A stretch of 64,000 nt of DNA, taken from NCBI GenBank assembly GCA_029718625.1, contig CM056391.1:5911158-5975157 (forward strand). The letters run 5' to 3'. The stretch's first letter is position 1, and each line of letters starts with the position of its first letter. This stretch comes from Synaphobranchus kaupii. Its lineage: Eukaryota; Chordata; Actinopteri; Anguilliformes; Synaphobranchidae. Below the pieces are notes generated by a model that searched no databases, was not told the origin of the DNA, and saw nothing but the letters and a program-made list of their open reading frames with translations. Below, piece after piece: positions 11,485-23,244 of this stretch. The position numbers and the translations under genes are program-made.

Positions 11485-14400
11485 ATGTCTAATCTTGACG
11501 CGTTTCGTACACAGCTAGCCTCAATCATTGAGATTCTAGCGAATACGGCCGTGGCAGAAATCTGTAAACTCGTTGACGACGGATATGCAGACATACAATG
11601 GAAGATGTCACAGAGCCAGAAAGAAAACGAAGCTTTGAAGAGAAAAGTACAGTCTATGGAGCTTCGGATCGCACGCGGATGTGCAGATAGATCCGGAGCG
11701 CGAGAGAACGTTGTTTATAACCGCAGCAACTGCGTTGCGATTTTGAGAGAAACAGCAGCTGGTAAGTGACACCACACCGTTTTGAGTATTTAGCATTTGA
11801 CAGATGGAAGGACCAGGTTCAGAAAGTAAAAGTCCTCCCCAGTATTTTGTTCCAATTACCTGGATTTGCTAATTGGCACAATTAATTCTTAAGCCATGAG
11901 GTAGAGCTAATTAGTGAAATCAGCTGGCTCAGTTCATGGGTGGAAGAAAAACATGGCAGGACTTTTACTTTCTGACTCCTGGACTTTCCACCTCTGGTAT
12001 TTGATACCTTGCCCTTCAGTTTCAGCTACAAATTCAGTATTTATTGAAAAGCGCAACTTCACAACATACTTAATGTAGAAAGCCATGGTCTATAGTAGGT
12101 ATAAAAAGTCCACATGCTGAGCCCACTTAATGTGCAAATATATTTTCTGGGACCCATCCCTTATAAATATTTCCTAAAAACATATTGAGAAAGTACAAAC
12201 CCCAATTCCAAAAAAGTATGTAAAATGCACATAAATACAGAAAGCAGTGATTTGTAAATTCTCTTTTACATATATTTAATTGAAAACAGTACAAAGAAAA
12301 TATATTTAATGTTTTACCTTATCAACTTTATATAGATTTTTGTAAATCTACACTAATTCCGAATTTGATGCCTGCAACACATTCCAAAAAAGTTGGGACA
12401 TGGGGCAAAAAAAGAATGGGAAGTTAGAAAAACACATGTTAGGAACATTTTGCAGGTAAACAGGTGATGCTATCATGACTGGGTATAAAGGGTTATTAAA
12501 AGACACTTGATATCTTATTTTCAGGTACTCTTACAAGCGGTACTATAACCCCTCTGCATTTGAATGGATCTCTATGGGAATTGGGGAATGGAACTAGATT
12601 AAGCTGTAAATTATGCTGGAACAGTATGGAACACATGGTTGGCTAAATGCCCGTTAGTCATCAAGGGCCTGAGGTATCAAACGAGCCTCAAACCATCACT
12701 CTGCTGCCAGATATGCAGTAGATATGGATGGATCACTTTAAGGGTTGTTTCTCCTGACTTATTTTTCCCTAGAGTTCAATAGTAAATAATTTTTGGAATT
12801 GAGGTTTGTATGTTTGAATATGGATATGGAATCAAAATGCATATTGTTAACACAACGGCATGCACACTGCATCGAGTGCTTATGAGAAGTGCAGTGTTTA
12901 ATTTGACTGGTGTGCAAGGGGGTGGAAAGAGTATTATATACGGGTCACGTGCATCTCATCACGCCCCCCCACAACCCTCCTGATGATTTAGTCACCGATG
13001 GCCTGGTCCAGTCACCCTGACAACCCCTGACAGATTCAGTGGTTTTGTTTCACAATTTTTCAGGGTTGCTGGTCAGCGGGAGGACAGAAGGAAAAGCCGC
13101 AGCCATGGATGAAAACCACACGCCAACGCTGCCCCGCCCCACTCCACCGCTGCCCCGCCCCACTCCAACGCTGCCCCGCCCCACTCCAACGCTGCCCCGC
13201 CCCACTCCAACGCTGCCCCGCCCCACCGTGGACAAGGTCAGTTACAAGCATTAGCAAACTACCAGAAGACGGTAAAAAATAAAAAGCGGGGGGAAAAAAA
13301 ACAAAACAAAACATGAAATGACAGAATAATTCGAAAATGCCTTTGGCTGTTGTTGTTTAGGTGTTTAGGTTTCTCAGAAACTGGATGGCTGCTAATGCCT
13401 TCACTCACATGTGGGAAAACACAGACCATTGCTAATGCCTTCACTCACATGTGGGAAAACACAGACCATTGCTAATGCCTTCACTCACATGTGGGAAAAC
13501 ACAGACCATTGCTAATGCCTTCACTCACATGTGGGAAAACACAGACCATTGCTAATGCCTTCACTCACATGTGGGAAAACACAGACCATTGCTAATGCCT
13601 TCACTCACAATGAGGCTTCGGCTTCATGAACCCCAGAATAAGCCTAGATATCCCCAATATCAGGGGTGTCAAGCTCCAGTCCTGGAGGGCCACGGTGTCT
13701 GCAGGTTTTTGTGGTTTTCTTTCAATCAGCAGCCAATGAAGGCCTTGAGAACAAGGTGTGTGGACTCTTTAGCCAATCAGTGACTTAAATTAATCACTTG
13801 TGCTGAATTAATCACAGACACTGCGGCCCTCCTGGGCTGTGTCCGAATCAGAGCACTATATCCTTTTGAGTACGCATATTTGAGTCCACTTCGTCAAAAA
13901 GCTTTTGAGTGGGCGACTTTTTCTCACAAATGGGGGCACTTAAAATACCAGGATGAACCACTTATTTCTGGGGTTTTGTTGAGGGAATTCAGGAGCACAC
14001 TCATCTGCAGAACTGTGCACTCACCCGATAATTTCAGCAAGTAACTCGGAAGTAAAAACGTAAAAGACGTAGAGCGTATATGCATATCTATGGTACAAGA
14101 GTGGGTCATATTACGAAATACTCTTTTTTTATTTTTGTTAATTCTATCTTCATTCATAGTCTACACTTTGTAACAATTGTCATATGTTAACTGATTGATA
14201 TTCTCAATAAAAGTTAAAAAATTAAAAAAGATATTACAAACTACTTCCTCACTAGTTTGGAAAGAGTTTTGCGGGATTTCTTTCGCACACTGCTTGCAAT
14301 GTGAGGGGACAGGGCACATAGTAGACAGGGGTCTGAGTGGACAGGGGACAGTGGACAGGGAACAGGGCTCTGATTCGGACACAGCCCAGGACTGGAGTTT

Positions 14401-16382
14401 GACACCCCTGCCCTAGATATCCTGTACTATCTTGTACTATTCACGACTCACTGATTTGAACCAATTGGTCTTTTTGCTGTTGAGAGAAATTAATCCCTAT
14501 TGGTTCAAACAAGTCAGTGATTGACAGGGCATTATAGCTCCACCATAAAGCCTCACTATCCAATCATAAGGCAGGTGTGTCTGATCAGCAGTGTCAAGAC
14601 ACCTGATACAACTAATTAACTAATTATGGTCTTCAGTCAAGACCTTGATCAGTAGAATCAGGTGTCTTTGTGCTGGGCTAAAACAAAAACCTGCGCCCAT
14701 ACCGGCCCTTTGCGGATGAGGTTCCCCACCCCTGGTATACACTAATGCCAGTCTACTCAAAGAAAAATTCACAAGCTTCAAGGAATTTAGCTAAAATGTC
14801 AGATCATATAAATTACTGGGCTAATTAAATTATTTACAGCAATGTTGACATGAAATCTATAAATAGATATGGCCTACCTTACCCAACTCAGTTCAAAATC
14901 TGAGGTCCAATCAGATTGATCACCCCATTCCTCTGTTGCAGTGTGCAGACATGGAGGAGAGGAGGACTGAAGCACTTATAAAGGAGGAGAGAGTGGAAGA
15001 GGACAGAGACCCACAGGGAGAGATGAAGACCAGGGAGGAGAGTAAGTGGAGAATGGGGGACAATAGAAATGGTTTGTTAGGATGGAGGTAATATGTGACC
15101 AACTTTGTGCCACCTCCAGAATCCAGCCAGTGACAGTTAGACGTCAAATCCAGTCTGATTTAATTTTGCATTTCGGAAAGATATTACAAGTTCAGCTGTA
15201 GGAGAAAAACGTCCGTGGAGACGGATCAGCTCAGCAGACACAGTTAGACACAAAGTCTTCCACTGAAATCAGGTATTTTGTGCACACAGGGAGATACACG
15301 GCGATACAAGACATGGCGTTGTCTGTAGAGGCTGCTTCCCCCACACATTCTTATCCCCTTTCCAAAGGTTTTACACAATCTAATTTTGGCATGGTTACAC
15401 TACACTTTCTGGTGATGTTTATAAGATCTGCAACCTGTCTCCTAGGCCTGATACTGAAGCACAAAGGATTAAAGGGATAGTTCGGAATTTTGGACATAAT
15501 GTCTCAATTACGACTTACCCATGATGTAGTCGATTGATGGAAACCATTTTCAGCTAATTCCATGCTGTCCCTTCTTTTGGACATACACACATTGCTAATG
15601 CTAGCGCAACTATAAGGTAACCGGTAGCATCCACTACCAAACGCACTTAAACACTCCACAGTGCACCCAAAGCAAATAAAATACGACGACAGTCTATCAG
15701 GGTTATTTTGAGTGTTTATACCATCATTTTTGAAGTCAAACTATCATTGAATCCTTTACTTTGTGCTGACCTATATTCTCTGTGGAAGTACGGCGGCGGA
15801 GCGAACGTGGCCATTGCAACTTGTTGCTCTTCTTTGTTGTTGTAGTCGACCAGTGCCGGCAATACATTCGTAGGTAATGTAAAGTATCGCTCCCCAGATA
15901 GACTGTCGTCATATTTTATTTGCTTTGGGTGCACTGTGGAGTGTTTAAGTGCGTTTGGTAGTGGATGCTACCAGTTACCTTAGAGTTGCGCTAGCATTAG
16001 CAACGTGTGTATGTCCAAAAGAAGGGACAGCATGGAATTAGGAAGGAAAACATAAATGTATAATAAAACCCCTTTTACTGAAACTCAGAGGGAAGTATAA
16101 ACCCTTGTGAAAAGATATGTTATATATGGAACACAGGCACAGTAAGGATACAAAATTTAGGTTATATAGAAATCTAGTTATGAAGAACAATGATTAGAAA
16201 TAACGGATAGTAAATTGTAAATTGGTAAATTGAATAGGCAGTGATTAGAAATAAGGGGATTAGGATTTCTGTCTTCACAGCTTCAGATGGCTGTAGGGTG
16301 ATGCTCCAAAATTAATCCAGCACAGTATTAAAGCTTCGGCTAGCAGTGCCTTCATCAGAACATATAACAGGAATGTCCTGGG

Positions 16383-16419
<37 letters not shown>

Positions 16420-17622
16420 TGTGAGACTGATTTAAACACATTACACTGACACAATCAAACTAATTTAGTGCTGTCAGTTTGCCAGTTCTAACCACACAGT
16501 TAGCAGTCTTTAGTTCACTTTTTATTATTTCTCTTCCTCACAGGAGCTGCAGAGATGTGTGCAGGAGATGAGGAAACGGCTAGCATGGTGCGCAAACAGA
16601 ATAAACCAGCCAATCACACTGAGCCACTCACAGACACTGAGCAGCACATGACCACGCACGGTGTTTGGGAGGTCAGTGGACTGGAGTCTGCTCTCAAAGC
16701 AGAAGGAGACGATGAGAACGCAGACCAGAGGCTCCAGCGTATGGAATCTGAACAGAGCACCCAGAGACTAAATAGCCCTGGGACGGAGGCCTTCATGTAC
16801 GAGAAACTCCATCATCCAGGGATGCCCTTTCCTCACATGGAAGACGGCTCCGTCGCGATGGAGTACGTGTACAAGATGGAAACGGAAACGGACAGCCTTT
16901 CAGTTCACTCAGTACAGCGTACACCTCCGACAGGAGAAACTTCTGGGAACAGTCTTTCGTTGCCATCTCTGGACTTCAAGCCAGACATTGTAATAACAGA
17001 GCCAGTTAATTCAGAGGTTGCAGTGAATGCCCCTTGGAGCAGAGAGACGGTGCCGGGGCATTTTTACACACAGCATGAACATTCCAGTGTAGACACGGGA
17101 ATAATGGAAATGTGGTGGGAAAGGAACCTGCGTTCCTCGGAATCCCAAGGGTCTGCGGAAAAACATACTAGCGTCTCCAGAACAAGTGCTGATGGTCCAT
17201 GTGAGAGAAGGAACACTACATCCAAAGGAGCCAAAACTCACTTTATGGTTTCCACGAGGAAGAGAAAGTACCTTTGTAAACATTGTGGGAAGGGTTTCCC
17301 TCGTGCAAAAGACCTTACAAGACACCAGAGAGTCCACACAGGAGAGAAACCGTTCAGCTGTACGCACTGTGGAAAGAGGTTCTCTCAGTCATGTAATCTT
17401 AAAACGCATTTAAGTATTCACGCTGCAGAGAAACCCTTTCATTGCCCACAGTGCGGAAAGCAGTTTAGCCAATCAGGTTCTCTGAAAGTGCACCAAAGAA
17501 TCCACACAGGAGAGAGACCATACAGTTGTGTACATTGTGGGAAGCGTTTCACTCAGTCATGCAGTCTTAAAAAACACCAAAGTATTCACATGAGAGAACA
17601 CATTTACAGGGAATTAAATTAG
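11485..17622 (+). CDS. Zinc-finger gene C, complete 4-exon gene, 4 C2H2 fingers, 542 aa
   Basis: Exons are 11485-11761, 13064-13236, 14942-15041 and 16544-17622, phases 1, 0, 1. The ATG at 11485 is preferred over the overlapping GTG at 11482. Exon 1 encodes [20 protein letters not shown] and [20 protein letters not shown], a coiled coil expected to mediate dimerisation. Exon 2 (58 codons) contains an in-frame proline-rich repeat built on LPRPTPT from a 21-bp minisatellite. Exon 3 has [12 protein letters not shown]. Exon 4 has the linker ([14 protein letters not shown]) and four fingers (about residues 426-533) with helix strings RAKDLTR, QSCNLKT, QSGSLKV and QSCSLKK. One linker between fingers reads HAAEKPF instead of HTGEKPF, which may relax DNA docking. 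Introns are long and carry several MITEs and tandem repeats. Likely nuclear DNA-binding regulator, target unknown. Confidence 0.92.
11801..11996. mobile_element. hAT-type MITE in intron 1 of gene C
   Basis: Ends CAGATGGAAGGACCAGG and CCTGGACTTTCCACCTCTG are inverted repeats beginning CAG and ending CTG. The flanks GCATTTGA and GTATTTGA form an 8-bp target duplication with one mismatch, the hAT signature. A shorter member is at 48379-48547. Confidence 0.85.
12194..12810. mobile_element. TA-flanked DNA transposon remnant with ACAAACCCCAATTCC ends
   Basis: Left TACAAACCCCAATTCCAAAA and right TTTTTGGAATTGAGGTTTGT are inverted termini. No transposase frame. Its right half (12497-12778) is a copy of the dispersed repeat also present at 55630-55950, 56703-56990 (inverse) and 60673-61025. 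Confidence 0.7.
13135..13226 (+). repeat. In-frame 21-bp coding minisatellite in exon 2 of gene C
   Basis: The unit CTGCCCCGCCCCACTCCAACG (21 bp), with a CCG variant in the first copy, recurs about 4.5 times inside the coding exon. It adds a seven-residue LPRPTPT module each time without shifting frame, so allele length differences would keep the gene intact. Confidence 0.9.
13391..13610. repeat. 40-bp tandem repeat, 5.5 copies, intron 2 of gene C
   Basis: GCTAATGCCTTCACTCACAT plus GTGGGAAAACACAGACCATT repeats at 13391, 13431, 13471, 13511, 13551 and 13591 with essentially no mismatches, implying recent expansion. Confidence 0.95.
13661..14410. mobile_element. hAT-like MITE (CAGGGGTGTCAAGCTCCAGT ends) carrying a nested MITE
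   Basis: Left CAGGGGTGTCAAGCTCCAGT and right CAGGACTGGAGTTTGACACCCCTG-type sequence are inverted termini. The internal GGCCTTGAGAA(C/T)AAGG and TTTAGCCAATCA(G/A)TGACTTAA segments match the related element at 34021-34325. The copy is interrupted by the second element at 13834-14387. Confidence 0.8.
13834..14387. mobile_element. 554-bp MITE with GGGCTGTGTCCGAATCAGAG termini, nested
   Basis: Perfect inverted termini GGGCTGTGTCCGAATCAGAGC and its complement at 14367-14387. It sits inside the hAT-like MITE, and removing it restores the outer GGCCCTCC-AGGACTGGAG sequence. It contains a small CAGGGGACAGTGGA minisatellite near the right end. Same family as 1666-1845 and 47302-47963. Confidence 0.85.
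14560..14740 (+). mobile_element. Fragment of a teleost hAT-type MITE (3' end)
   Basis: CAGGTGTGTCTGATCAGCAG and a terminal CCGGCCCTTTGCGGATGAGG then TTCCCCACCCCTGG resemble the end of a widespread fish miniature element. The other terminus was not found. Confidence 0.5.
15471..16041. mobile_element. Fold-back element in intron 3 of gene C (two 145-bp arms)
   Basis: The arm 15554-15698 is repeated inverted at 15897-16041 with very few differences (one is CGACGACAG against CTGTCGTCA), around a spacer of about 200 bp. The left side extends to AAAGGGATAGTTCGG, a common fish transposon-type end, but no matching right end is present. No coding frame of its own. Confidence 0.75.
16384..16424. repeat. 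(GT)n microsatellite
   Basis: About 17 GT units, slightly interrupted at the right, in intron 3 of gene C about 120 bp before exon 4. Confidence 0.95.
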
Positions 17623-18232
17623 CTTTTTCACTCACTGACCAGAGTGGCATGTGGATTCTAAAAATCACCAGCCATTTTCAACATTTTACCAGCTACAGTA
17701 CCTTTTCCAGTATAACAGAGCCTTGTTGGTTACCTGCCAAAGTGGCTGCTAAAGTACAAAATCTTACCGGCCAAAATCAAAATTTCACCAGCAGTTGGCT
17801 GGTGGTGGGTGTTCATTTCACACCCTGCCTATTTACATTCATACCATAAGTAAAGAATTACTCTTAGCTGTGCAGTAATAACGTTTACTATACAGTAATC
17901 ATCTTACTCAAGAGAAGGCCTATAACTGCACTGTGTCACATGCATTCATTTACAACCATAGACTAGTTATTCCTGATTTCAAATGTGACGTTTTAGAAAC
18001 AAATGTTGATTCAGTTACCTGTCAGCGCTTGCCCAAAGAAGATTCTGGAATGAGAGGGCTTAAGCGTCTAGTCCTTTTGTTAGGACTGTTTATCGGAGTA
18101 TGCTTGAGTGATTTTGGGTGTGTCTCTGTCCTAGTGGGGTGGATGTCTTTGGTTAGCCTGCTACGTGCAGTTTTATCGGAAGCAAGAAGACATCGGCCGA
18201 TATTGGCCTATCACAGATATATCGTTATACAT
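17623..18232. other. 3' flank of gene C, no gene seen
   Basis: AT-rich sequence with no clear AATAAA close to the stop codon (an ATTAAA overlaps it). A 105-codon open frame at 17933-18250 has no recognisable domain and no splice context. Confidence 0.5.
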
Positions 18233-18330
18233 GCAAAACCAATAACATGACCAATGATTGGTGCAAAACCAATAACATGACCAATGATTGGTGCAAAACC
18301 AATTCCATGACCAATCATTGGTTTTGCATG
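18233..18330. repeat. 30-bp tandem repeat, 3 copies, rich in CCAAT
   Basis: GCAAAACCAATAACATGACC plus AATGATTGGT repeats three times (the third slightly diverged). It ends in an inverted partial copy, TTGGTTTTGCATG. Each unit carries CCAAT in both orientations. Confidence 0.9.
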
Positions 18331-19105
18331 TGCTAAATGGTTTTGCACCCACTAAAGGTCTTTAGTAAATCGGGCCCTAAGTGTCATTACAAAGTTTGGC
18401 CAACAGACAAGTCAATTGTTCAGTTGAAGAGTCGCCGATACTTCCTTCAGTGCATCTTCCTCACAGTTCCTATTTGATAAACAAACTTGACGGATCCATG
18501 CAAACAAAAAGTGTATTTTTTTCATAGTCGTTTAAAAAAAAAAAAATTATTATTATTATTATTGTCGGCAGCTATATATCAGTTATCGGATTTCATCCCC
18601 TTCTAATTTTCTGTATCGGACCCAAAAATCCACGATTGGGCGGGCTCGAGTGCAATGCAGTGCGTATCTTTGATTAGCCTGCTCTTTACAGACCTTAATA
18701 GAACATCATGTAAGATACTGTGGTCAAGATCAAGAATTTGAATGGGGTGCAAATGTGTAAAAAATAATTTTAAATGATATGGCAATGCATTTGGTCAAGC
18801 TTCTATGACTGAATAAGAATATTGAAGGGATGGAACTCTTACCCCTTCTTCAACACTAGATTTCTATATAACGCATGTATCCTCGGGCTTGGAAGAAGCT
18901 TTGTATGCATGTATCTTCTCACAGCGGTTTATATTATACGTCTACGCTCTCACTGAGTTTCAGTATATAGCCTTGGAGGTGTTTTGCAGACACTGTGGCC
19001 CCTTCATACAAATATTTACAGGAGCCAGCGGTACACAGCCCTGCTTTCATGGTTGGGAAATGTGGAAAATGTTCAAATATAATGCCTCAAGGCAAGGAGA
19101 ATAAA

Positions 19106-20380
19106 CATAAACTCCTCAAAAAAAGTTCGGAAACGTTATTTCGGTCGATTATTCCTCCCCTTTAATAATACCAATTGGTATTATATTTTATATCGCTGGA
19201 AAGCCTGATTAGTTACCTTTACAACGAGGTACAACTTGTAAGGATCATGCATTCGTGGAATGAGCAACACAGCTAACCGTGTGGGTAGCGGCCCAAAAAA
19301 AATGTGCCAAAATCCCCTGCAATATTCTTCTGTTGGTATTCACTCTCGTTTTGAGCTTCAAGTGCTGGCAAGTGTATGCCAGTCACAGGTGTGTGACTGG
19401 CACCTGATTGGCACCTAATTGACAGCACTTGTGTGCATGGAACCTAAGAATGTGGGGCAACGTCATGTTCAGTGATGAATCAAGGTTCTGTCTGCGGAAG
19501 CTGGATGGCAGGATCAAAGTATGGAGACGGCGTGGAGAACGCTATGCAGATAGCTGCACAGATCGCGTGACACCTTTCAATGGGGGCAGTGTCATGGTGT
19601 GGGGCGGTAACTCTCACAGGCAAAACAGAACTTGTCATCATTGAAGGCAATCTCAATGCAGTGAGATATCGGAATGAGATTCTGGAGCCAGTGGCGATCC
19701 CATATCTCCAGAATCTGGGACCTAACTCCATCCTCCAGGATGACAACGCTCGCCCCCACAGAGCCAGGATCATCACAGAGTACCTCCAGAATTTGGGAGT
19801 GGAGAGGATGGAATGGCCTGCCGTGAGTCCAGACCTCAACCCAATTGAACACCTGTGGGATCAGCTTGGGTGTGCTGTACGTGCCAGAGTGACCAATGCA
19901 ACCATGTTGGCTGATTTGCGGCAAATCCTGGTTGAGGAATGGGATGCCATCCCACAGCAGTGTGTGACCAGCATGAGGAGGAGGTGCCAAGCTGTTGTGA
20001 CTGCGTATGGATCTTCCACACGCTACTGAGGTCCCTGACAGTGTAAAATGAATAAAGTGTAAAAATGGCCAATATGTGTTGTTTTTTCCTTATTACTGTG
20101 GGAGAGTGCAATCATCCAATCCACCAAGCAACTCAAAACGAGAGTGAATACCAACAGAAGAATATTGCAGGGGATTTTGGCACATTTTTTTGGGCCGCTA
20201 CCCACACGGTTAGCTGTGTTGCTCATTCCACTAATGCATGATCCTTACAAGTTGTACCTCGTTGTAAAGGTAACTAATCAGGCTTTCCAGCGATATAAAA
20301 TATAATACCAATTGGTATTATTAAAGGGGAGGAATAATCGACCGAAATAACGTTTCCGAACCTTTTTTGAGGAGTTTATG
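19106..20380 (+). mobile_element. Tc1/mariner transposon with long inverted repeats and a broken transposase
   Basis: The arms 19106-about 19355 and about 20135-20380 are nearly perfect inverted repeats of roughly 245 bp (outer CATAAACTCCTCAAAAAAAG). Between them lie fragments of a Tc1 transposase: 19429-about 19605 encodes MFSDESRF and GGSVMVWGG, and 19602-20029 encodes LQDDNARPHRA and SPDLNPIEHLWD. The two parts are in different frames (frameshift near 19600). The N-terminal helix-turn-helix region is missing, so the copy cannot encode its own transposase. Confidence 0.92.
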
Positions 20381-22250
20381 TGATGTGTGGTATTAAACGG
20401 AGGTCACTAAGTAAAGACGAATTAGGTTTGTAAGGTGAGAGACTGCCTCTCTGAGCCAAGGTTGTGATGAGCGGGAAAGTGAAGCTATGAATTGCATCTT
20501 AAATAATGTCAAAGTGTAACCATGACAATGTTATGGACCTTCTGATGGGGTATGAGAACATGCTGGGGAGGCCATGTGCATCTGACTGCAGGATGCGGGA
20601 GGGGCGGGGGTGGAAGGTTGATATGTGAGGTTTGATGTCAAACCCCACCACATCGATGCGTGCAATTGATTTTTAAAAATGTACGCCTTTCGGAACTCTG
20701 GTCTTTGGACAATAAACTAAAAAAAATATTTTTAAACTGCGGAAGTGCACTTTTTGTGCCGCCTTGTAAAAATTGGGGCCAGGTCATGAAAGTCCGGCCC
20801 AGGTCCGGGTTGTCCACTAAGCGTGTGAGGTACCCGCCCTGTCCCAGTGAAGCTCAGTGACTGATTGGTCCACACAATATTTAAATATTGTCCAAATGAC
20901 ACAATAACTTAACAAATTGGCACATGGGGAGACATTAGTCAAAGAAAAAGCACCTATAGTGACTACATGTTCTTGTGGGAAAAAATGACTTTGTATTTTG
21001 ACCACATTGGTACCATGGACTTGGAGCTGAAAGCCCTATACTGGAGCCAACCGCACTGGCACTAGTGAGCAACGTTCTCAACAGGACTAGGAAGTGAGCC
21101 CTGCCTTGGCCCCTTGGCTTGGACAAGGGGGGTAGGATGTCTAATGGATGGTTTCTGCCATCATGCCCTGTCCTCCTGTAGTCTGTGGTCAGATGTCCTC
21201 TCTGGGAAGGTCTTATATCGCCGTGTATCTTTCCCTGTGCGCACTTGAATAAAGCAAAAGTGATTGAATATTTTTCCTCCTGTGCCTGACAAATATAGAG
21301 AAAACATTTCTTTTTTAAAAATGCACTGGGGAAACATAATAAAACTGATGCATTAATAATCTACCTTAGTTCTCCTTGTACATGGTTGCCAGTTGGACAG
21401 TCAACTAAGCTCCTTTTCAATATGCATGGTGAAGCCATGTGAAATCTGCCCATATAGATATAGATATGCAATATTTCCCGTATAGATATAGCTTCATTGG
21501 AGTTAATGGGGAAGAACATTACTAAAGAAGTTGCTCCTAACTAGAATAGAAGTGCTAGTGCTACTCACTGCAAGTAACTTTAGGTAACTAACGTTACGTT
21601 CAAATAATACAGTTGAAATACTGTATAATAGTGTCGTTTTGGTATATGTTGGCTTCCAAGCTAGCACTAGCTAAGTGGTAAGATCGAAGACAGAATAATT
21701 AGCCTACCAAGCTGAATTGTCAGGTGAATGCCACAAAAGTCAATAAAAATCAATCTGCCCCAACTTACTGAAATTACCAAGTCACCTGCTAGCTAGCTAA
21801 TGTCTAGCATAGCAAGCTAAGTTAGCGTAACAGCAGACATTAGATTAGTTAGTTATCTATCTCCCATAACGTTAGTTTCCGTAGAATAACTGACGTTTTG
21901 TCAGTCTATCAAGAAAACGTTAGTGGGACTGCTAGCACGTTAGCTAATTTTAGCTAATGTAAGCTAAAGTTAGCTCACTGAATAATTTTTTTTTTTTTTT
22001 TTTTTTGCCTGAAGTAAATGCTGATTTTCGACACACTATTCTAATTTCTTGAAATACTGTTTTGGGGGTTTTCTGGAGCTGTAAGCCATAATTATGAAAA
22101 ATGAAACAAATAAAGGCTAGAAATATTTCACTTTGTGTGTAATGAATCTATAATCTATGAAAGTTTCACATTTTGAATGGAATTATGGAAAAAAAAAAAC
22201 TTTTCCATGATATTCTAATTTTTTGGAAAGGATCTGTATATACGTTACGG
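20381..22250. other. Intergenic stretch, no gene recognised
   Basis: Contains a G-rich patch (20585-20615), an AATAAA near 21248, a GCTAGCTA-rich segment (21780-21970) and a poly-T run (21987-22006). No open frame has domain similarity, no repeat termini were found and no splice sites join plausible exons. Confidence 0.5.
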
Positions 22251-22332
22251 CCACTCGGCCAGCTGAATTGTCTCTGAGTTGCGCGGCAGCGAGGGGACAG
22301 TATCCTGGTCTAATTGGGCTTTATGAACTGGG

Positions 22333-22356
22333 AAAATGGCGGAAACTATTGGTAAA
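22333..22356 (+). promoter_or_regulatory. YY1-like AAAATGGCGG motif in a possible promoter
   Basis: AAAATGGCGGAAAC is followed by ATTGGTAAAC, so an ATG exon of 16 nt ending before GTAAAC is conceivable. It lies about 0.9 kb upstream of the gene D start codon, after a GCGCGGCAGCGAGG patch. It could be an upstream promoter element or the first exon of another transcript; weak evidence. Confidence 0.25.
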
Positions 22357-22919
22357 CCAACTTATAAATACTTAGTCAATAGCCTCCAATTTACATAACA
22401 TCGTCCTTGCTAATGACAAGAGCAGGCCATTTAGCCCGTCTAGCCAACGTTAGCAATTTAGCTAAATGAATGCGTTTTGTTTTTCATGGACAAATTGCGC
22501 ATCTAGATGTATAGGTCAATATGTAACGTGACACACAATTCACATTGAAACTAAATAAAAGTGACTGTTTCGAATTAAGTTTTATTTTTGTTTTTGCGTA
22601 GGGATGCGGTCGATGGCAACATCTATAGGTGTGTATGATTTGCAACTGATTATGTGTAGCACGTCTGTAAAACACGGGATGTAATACTGCACATTTTTTC
22701 TACCATTTACGGTAGTTACAAGGATGGCACAGATTTTTAAGAGAGTCCAATCTCACAGAAAATTGCGTCACCGACAAGACGTCTGCACAGCGGAGCAGCG
22801 GTGTAACGTTTGCAGAACAAATATAAAATCTAAACTCAACTATAAAATTTAAGTTAAAACATGAACACAGCCACAATTTCCACATACGGTTACAGGTGAC
22901 TAGATATGCCATTTGTGTG

Positions 22920-23244
22920 CCATGATGGTCACTGGCTCGCACTAAAGCTGTTCGACGCCATCTTGGAGCGCCACGTGACGGGGTTTTGTTAAAATAATTA
23001 AGGTGGGAGTACAATCTCGTTTAACTAGTTGGCCTATCTCTGCCGTTGTTCCCAGCAGTGCGGAAATAAAAAGCGAACTCGGCGAAACACAGCAACAGCA
23101 GCTACCCAAATAACTAATTTTAATGTTTGGTAAATGTACCATTCCAGACATTGTGAAGCAAATATTCTGCACCTCCCTAGGATATCTTCATCCAGGGAGT
23201 GAAATCGTCAGGTATCGATTGTGGATCGCAAGCTAATCGCTGCA
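22920..23244 (+). promoter_or_regulatory. Upstream region and probable 5'UTR of gene D
   Basis: Contains the E-box GCCACGTGAC near 22970 and TGCGGAAATAAA near 23058, a degenerate ETS-like site in a position comparable to genes B and C. No TATA box at the expected distance. If E, F and G use the exons of D, this would be their promoter as well. Confidence 0.35.

Noticed and set aside
22336..22352. Tiny ATG exon MAETIG upstream of gene D
   Set aside because: Could be an exon, but a 16-nt exon before GTAAAC without a partner is insufficient; kept only as a YY1-like motif.
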